From positions 1 to 64,000 of the forward strand of contig JAEPQK010000006.1 of assembly GCA_017640615.1 (NCBI GenBank): a stretch of DNA of 64,000 nucleotides, read 5' to 3'. Position 1 is the first letter of the stretch. Every line of letters begins with the position of its first letter. This document shows, piece by piece, positions 60,566 through 64,000 of the stretch. The position numbers and the translations under genes were made by a program. The notes under the pieces were generated by a model. It ran no database searches. It was not told the DNA's origin and saw nothing but the letters and a program-made list of their open reading frames with translations. Source of the stretch: Rhizobiaceae bacterium. GTDB taxonomy: Bacteria; Pseudomonadota; Alphaproteobacteria; Rhizobiales; Rhizobiaceae.

Positions 60566-61708
60566 ATGATAGTCGGACAATTCCTGAACTGGATAGACAA
60601 AGCGTGCGTTTCGGAGCGCGCAGACGCCGCGCATGCACTGGCGCGCGCCTATTTGCGCGACGACGTTTCCTTTGAAGACCGGTGCGCAGCAGATGCCGCA
60701 CTCACCATGCTGCTCGACGATCCTTCGCCGAAGGTGCGGCTAGCGATGGCGGAGGTATTGGCGTTGAGCCATCGTGCGCCACAACAGATTATCGCGGCAC
60801 TCGCTGCCGACCAGTCCGAAATCGCGGCCATCGTGCTGGCGCTTTCGCCGGTGCTGACCGACGCAGACCTGATCGACCGCGTTGCCTCGGGTGGCGTGAG
60901 CGAACAGAAGCATATCGCGCAGCGGCCGGTGGTCTCCATGTCGCTGGCGGCCGCGATCGCGGAGGTCGGCGCGGCCGAAGCCGCCATCGAGCTTATCGAA
61001 AATACCGGCGCGACGATCGCCGCGCTTTCATTTCGGCGGCTTGCGGAGCGTTTCGGCGACCGCTGTGATGTGCGCGAAGCGCTGCTCGCGGACCGCCGCC
61101 TGCCTTCCGACAGCCGTCACCATCTTTTGGTGAAGGTCGGCGAGGTGCTGAAGGAATCGCCCTTCGTCGTCGCGCTGATTGGCGCCGACCGGGCTGCCAA
61201 ACTCACGCGAGATGCCTGTGTGCGAGCCTCGGTCACGCTGATCGACGGTACGGACGCAGCTGAATATGGCGCGCTGGTCGAGCATTTGCGCATGCGCGGC
61301 GAACTGACCACGAATTTTGTGATGCGCACGGTCGCGCTCGGCAAGATCGACTTTTTTGGCGCAGCGCTTGTTGCGATCTCGGGCCAGACGGTACAGCGGG
61401 TTCGTTCGTTGCTTGCCGGGGGCAGGGATGCAGCTCTGACAGCACTGTTCAGGGCTTCAGGCCTGCCGTCTTATGCAGACAAGGCGATTCTCACGGCACT
61501 TGCGGTGTGGCGAGACGTTGCCAACGGCAAACGGGTTGCTGGCGCGCAGGAAGTTACCTGGCTGATGCTGAAGACGGTCAATGCCGCACCCGGCCAGTCC
61601 GGTCCGGCGCGCGAATGCCGCGAACTCGCTTCGCTGCTGAAGTCGATCCATCTCGACGAGTTGCGCGCCAATGCACGCGGTCATGCACTGGCGATAGCGG
61701 CGGCTTAG
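60566..61708 (+). CDS. DUF2336 domain protein
   Basis: A 380-residue helical-repeat protein. The N-terminal half has HEAT-like repeats (AALTMLLDDPSPKVRLAMAEVLA; HRAPQQIIAALAADQSEIAAI). The whole protein matches what I recall of alphaproteobacterial DUF2336 proteins, whose function is unknown; a role in signalling or protein interaction is sometimes suggested. No signal peptide or membrane segment. The start at 60566 has no strong ribosome site, so an alternative start is possible. It is convergent with parE, 12 bases apart. Confidence 0.82.
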   Translation: MIVGQFLNWIDKACVSERADAAHALARAYLRDDVSFEDRCAADAALTMLLDDPSPKVRLAMAEVLALSHRAPQQIIAALAADQSEIAAIVLALSPVLTDADLIDRVASGGVSEQKHIAQRPVVSMSLAAAIAEVGAAEAAIELIENTGATIAALSFRRLAERFGDRCDVREALLADRRLPSDSRHHLLVKVGEVLKESPFVVALIGADRAAKLTRDACVRASVTLIDGTDAAEYGALVEHLRMRGELTTNFVMRTVALGKIDFFGAALVAISGQTVQRVRSLLAGGRDAALTALFRASGLPSYADKAILTALAVWRDVANGKRVAGAQEVTWLMLKTVNAAPGQSGPARECRELASLLKSIHLDELRANARGHALAIAAA

Positions 61709-61720
61709 GGGCGCCACTTC

Positions 61721-63766
61721 CTAGATATCGAGTTCCTCGGCGAACTCTGCGTTCTCCTGAATAAAGCGGAAGCGCAGTTCCGGCTTGGTGCCCATCAGGG
61801 CATCGATGGCCGACTTGGTCGCCTCGGCCTCTTCCACGACCTCCACACGCAGCAGCGTGCGCTTGGTCGGGTCCATCGTGGTCTCTTTCAGCTGCGCCGG
61901 CATCATTTCGCCCAGGCCTTTGAAGCGGCCGATCTCGACCTTGCCGCGGCCGGTGAATTCATCTCGCAGCAACTGATCCTTGTGCGCGTCGTCGCGCGCA
62001 TACATCACCTTGCCGCCCTGGCTGATGCGGTAAAGCGGCGGCACTGCGAGATAGAGGTGGCCGTTGGCGATCAGCTCCGGCATTTCCTGGTAGAAGAAGG
62101 TGATCAGCAGCGATGCGATATGCGCACCGTCGACATCGGCGTCGGTCATGATGATCACGCGGTCGTAGCGCAGATCGTCTTCGCGGTATCTTGAACGCGT
62201 GCCGCAGCCGAGCGCCTGAATGATGTCGGCGATCTGCTGGTTGGACGCGAGCTTGTCGGAGCCCGCGCTTGCGACGTTCAGGATCTTGCCGCGCAACGGC
62301 AGCACGGCCTGGCTGGCGCGGTTGCGCGCCTGCTTGGCCGAGCCGCCGGCGGAATCGCCCTCGACGATGAAGATTTCCGCACCCGCAGCAGCGTTCTGGC
62401 TGCAATCGGCCAGCTTGCCGGGCAGGCGCAGCTTGCGCACCGCGCTCTTGCGGCTGACTTCCTTTTCCTGCCGGCGCTTCACGCGCTCTTCGGCGCGGGC
62501 AATCACCCAATCCAGAAGCTTGGTGGCTTCCTGCGGATTATCCGCCAGCCAGTGATCGAACGGATCGCGGACGGCGTTTTCCACGATCCGCTGGGCTTCG
62601 GTCGTCGCCAGCCGGTCCTTGGTCTGGCCGACGAATTCCGGTTCGCGAATGAAGACCGACAGCATGCCGGCGGCCGAAATCATCACGTCTTCGGTGGTGA
62701 CGATCGACGCGCGCTTGTTGCCGACCAGATCGGCGTATGCACGCAGGCCGCGCGCCAGCGCGTTGCGGAAACCGGCCTCATGCGTGCCGCCTTCGGGCGT
62801 CGGAATGGTGTTGCAATAGGAATTGACGAAACCGTCGCCGCCGAACCAGGTGACAGCCCATTCCAGCGAGCCGTGGCCGCCCTGTTTTTCGCTCTTGCCT
62901 GCAAAGGCTTCGCGGGTGACCTGGAAGTCGCCATTGAGCTGTTCGGCGAGGTAGTCCTTCAGGCCGCCGGGGAAATGAAAAACCGCCTTGTCCGGCGTGT
63001 CGTCCTTTTCGGCGATCAGTTCGGGGTCGCAGCTCCAGCGAATTTCAACGCCGCCGAAGAGATAGGCCTTGGAACGCGCCATGCGAAACAGGCGCGCGGG
63101 CTCAAGCCTTGCGCCTTTGCCGAAAATTTCCGCGTCCGGGAGGAAGCGGATTTTGGTGCCGCGGCGATTGTGAACTTCGCCGTGATCCTCGATCGGGCCA
63201 TCAGCCTTGCCCCGCGCGAAACTTTGCCGCCACAGCCTGCGGCCGCGCGCGACTTCGACTTCCAGCTTTTCAGACAGCGCGTTGACCACCGAGACGCCGA
63301 CACCATGCAGGCCGCCGGAGGTCTCGTAGACCTTGGAGTCGAACTTGCCGCCCGCATGCAGCGTAGTCATGATGACTTCGAGCGCGGATTTGTCCTTGAA
63401 TTTCGGGTGCGGATCGACCGGGATGCCGCGGCCATTGTCAGTGACGGTGAGGAAGCCCTCGGCGTCGAGCTCGACCTCGATAAAGGTCGCGTGGCCGGCC
63501 ACCGCCTCGTCCATCGAATTGTCGATGACCTCGGCAAAGAGGTGATGCAGCGCCTTCGCGTCCGTGCCGCCAATATACATGCCCGGGCGGCGACGCACCG
63601 GCTCGAGCCCCTCCAGAACCTCGATGTCGGCGGCGCTGTAGTTTTCGCTGCCATCCTTGCGCGGCTGAGGCTTGGCGGCGCGCGCGGCACTCACGATCGG
63701 ATCCTCCGGCCGGCTCTGCGCCGTCGGTTTGTCAATCGATGCGAAAAGGTCGTTGCTGTCGTCCAT
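61721..63766 (-). CDS. parE: DNA topoisomerase IV subunit B
   Basis: A 681-residue GHKL-ATPase/TOPRIM subunit. ATPase motifs: VIDNSMDEAVAGHA (N box), TVTDNGRGIPVDPHPK (G1) and SGGLHGVGVSVVNALSEKL; the TOPRIM domain starts at IFIVEGDSAGGSAKQARNR and has MTDADVDGAHIA. The C-terminal VEIGRFKGLGEMMPAQLKETTMDP is conserved. With ParC it decatenates daughter chromosomes. ParE rather than GyrB is favoured by length (GyrB is usually over 800 in this group) and by the short N-terminus. The opposite-strand ORF 62552-63826 is a shadow. Confidence 0.95.
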   Translation of the reverse strand: MDDSNDLFASIDKPTAQSRPEDPIVSAARAAKPQPRKDGSENYSAADIEVLEGLEPVRRRPGMYIGGTDAKALHHLFAEVIDNSMDEAVAGHATFIEVELDAEGFLTVTDNGRGIPVDPHPKFKDKSALEVIMTTLHAGGKFDSKVYETSGGLHGVGVSVVNALSEKLEVEVARGRRLWRQSFARGKADGPIEDHGEVHNRRGTKIRFLPDAEIFGKGARLEPARLFRMARSKAYLFGGVEIRWSCDPELIAEKDDTPDKAVFHFPGGLKDYLAEQLNGDFQVTREAFAGKSEKQGGHGSLEWAVTWFGGDGFVNSYCNTIPTPEGGTHEAGFRNALARGLRAYADLVGNKRASIVTTEDVMISAAGMLSVFIREPEFVGQTKDRLATTEAQRIVENAVRDPFDHWLADNPQEATKLLDWVIARAEERVKRRQEKEVSRKSAVRKLRLPGKLADCSQNAAAGAEIFIVEGDSAGGSAKQARNRASQAVLPLRGKILNVASAGSDKLASNQQIADIIQALGCGTRSRYREDDLRYDRVIIMTDADVDGAHIASLLITFFYQEMPELIANGHLYLAVPPLYRISQGGKVMYARDDAHKDQLLRDEFTGRGKVEIGRFKGLGEMMPAQLKETTMDPTKRTLLRVEVVEEAEATKSAIDALMGTKPELRFRFIQENAEFAEELDI

Positions 63767-64000
63767 CTGGTTCAGTTTGTAAGGTGCCTCGAATCACTGG
63801 CGAGTGTGCCACGCGCGCAGTTCTGATGCGAGGCGACCGGGGCCGTTGTCCTGCCCCTGTTCGTTCAGATTTTCAGCAAATGCAAGGCAGGCTGTAGCAG
63901 GCCGAATAACCACGCCGGCAAAGTAAGCCGGCGCGTGACCTCGAAATTTCGGATTTCGTTAGGAATCGGGCCCAAGCTTTTCCCAACGCGAACCGGCGAC
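63767..64000. other. Window end, no gene seen
   Basis: About 230 bases upstream of parE. This should hold the parE promoter region. I see no open frame that is convincingly coding and no clear terminator; the next gene begins beyond the window. Confidence 0.4.

Noticed and set aside
62552-63826. Long plus-strand ORF (424 codons)
   Set aside because: Antisense to parE; the amino-acid pattern is a shadow of the ParE codons.

Overview
The window looks like the chromosome of an alphaproteobacterium of the Rhizobiales/Hyphomicrobiales (Mesorhizobium/Phyllobacteriaceae-like). GC is high, and the right part carries a gene order I associate with that group: phaC, a small lipoprotein, an AlaC-type aminotransferase, hom, glpX, recJ, then hisI, folE, a NifU-like scaffold, yidD, yegP-like, thrS and finally parE. 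The genus is inferred from recall of gene order and protein style, not from a search.

The window has two halves meeting at a tRNA-Glu gene (41498-41573, minus strand). Left of it, 1-41.5 kb is accessory in character. It holds catabolic operons each with its own regulator, remnants of recombinases and repeats, a defence-type operon, and an AlpA-like plus tyrosine integrase pair (40084-41432) against the 3' end of the tRNA. This is the classic end of an integrated genomic island. The other att copy was not seen and is probably left of the window. Right of the tRNA, 41.6-64 kb is ordinary housekeeping sequence.

Accessory part, left to right. (i) 576-7120: a LysR regulator and a YdcSTUV-type polyamine ABC transporter with a PatD-like aminobutyraldehyde dehydrogenase. 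(ii) 7286-7864: an AhpD/CMD-like peroxidase-related protein. (iii) 14870-8166, minus strand: IclR regulator, DapA/NanA-like aldolase, TAXI-TRAP transporter, a beta-propeller protein of oligogalacturonate-lyase type and a YcsI/D-glutamate-cyclase-like protein; this is a coherent catabolic operon of unknown substrate. (iv) 15.1-19.2 kb: an XRE regulator with two small partners, tandem 21-bp repeats, an orphan 258-aa protein and two resolvase remnants. (v) 20002-28994: a divergent IclR regulator and an eight-gene operon with a GSA-type aminotransferase, a sugar-type ABC importer, a uronate-dehydrogenase-like SDR, an MlrC-type M81 hydrolase and a CBM9-like protein; substrate again unknown. (vi) 29.3-40.0 kb: a GNAT acetyltransferase, a small protein with HUH/Rep-like motifs, then five tightly coupled genes: type III-like restriction helicase-nuclease, DUF4268 nuclease-like protein, beta-class DNA methyltransferase, DUF4357 protein, and a RelE-like/UvrD fusion helicase. 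The methyltransferase is broken by a 1-nt frameshift in this sequence while the restriction subunit reads intact.

Recurrent regulatory signals: each of the three solute-binding-protein genes is separated from its permease or ATPase genes by a strong perfect hairpin, probably setting high binding-protein expression relative to the membrane components. Perfect inverted repeats that could be operators lie at the two IclR genes and after the LysR gene. The most promising undescribed systems are the defence operon at 30.9-40.0 kb and the two IclR-controlled catabolic clusters. All functional calls come from reading the translated sequences; no database search was run.
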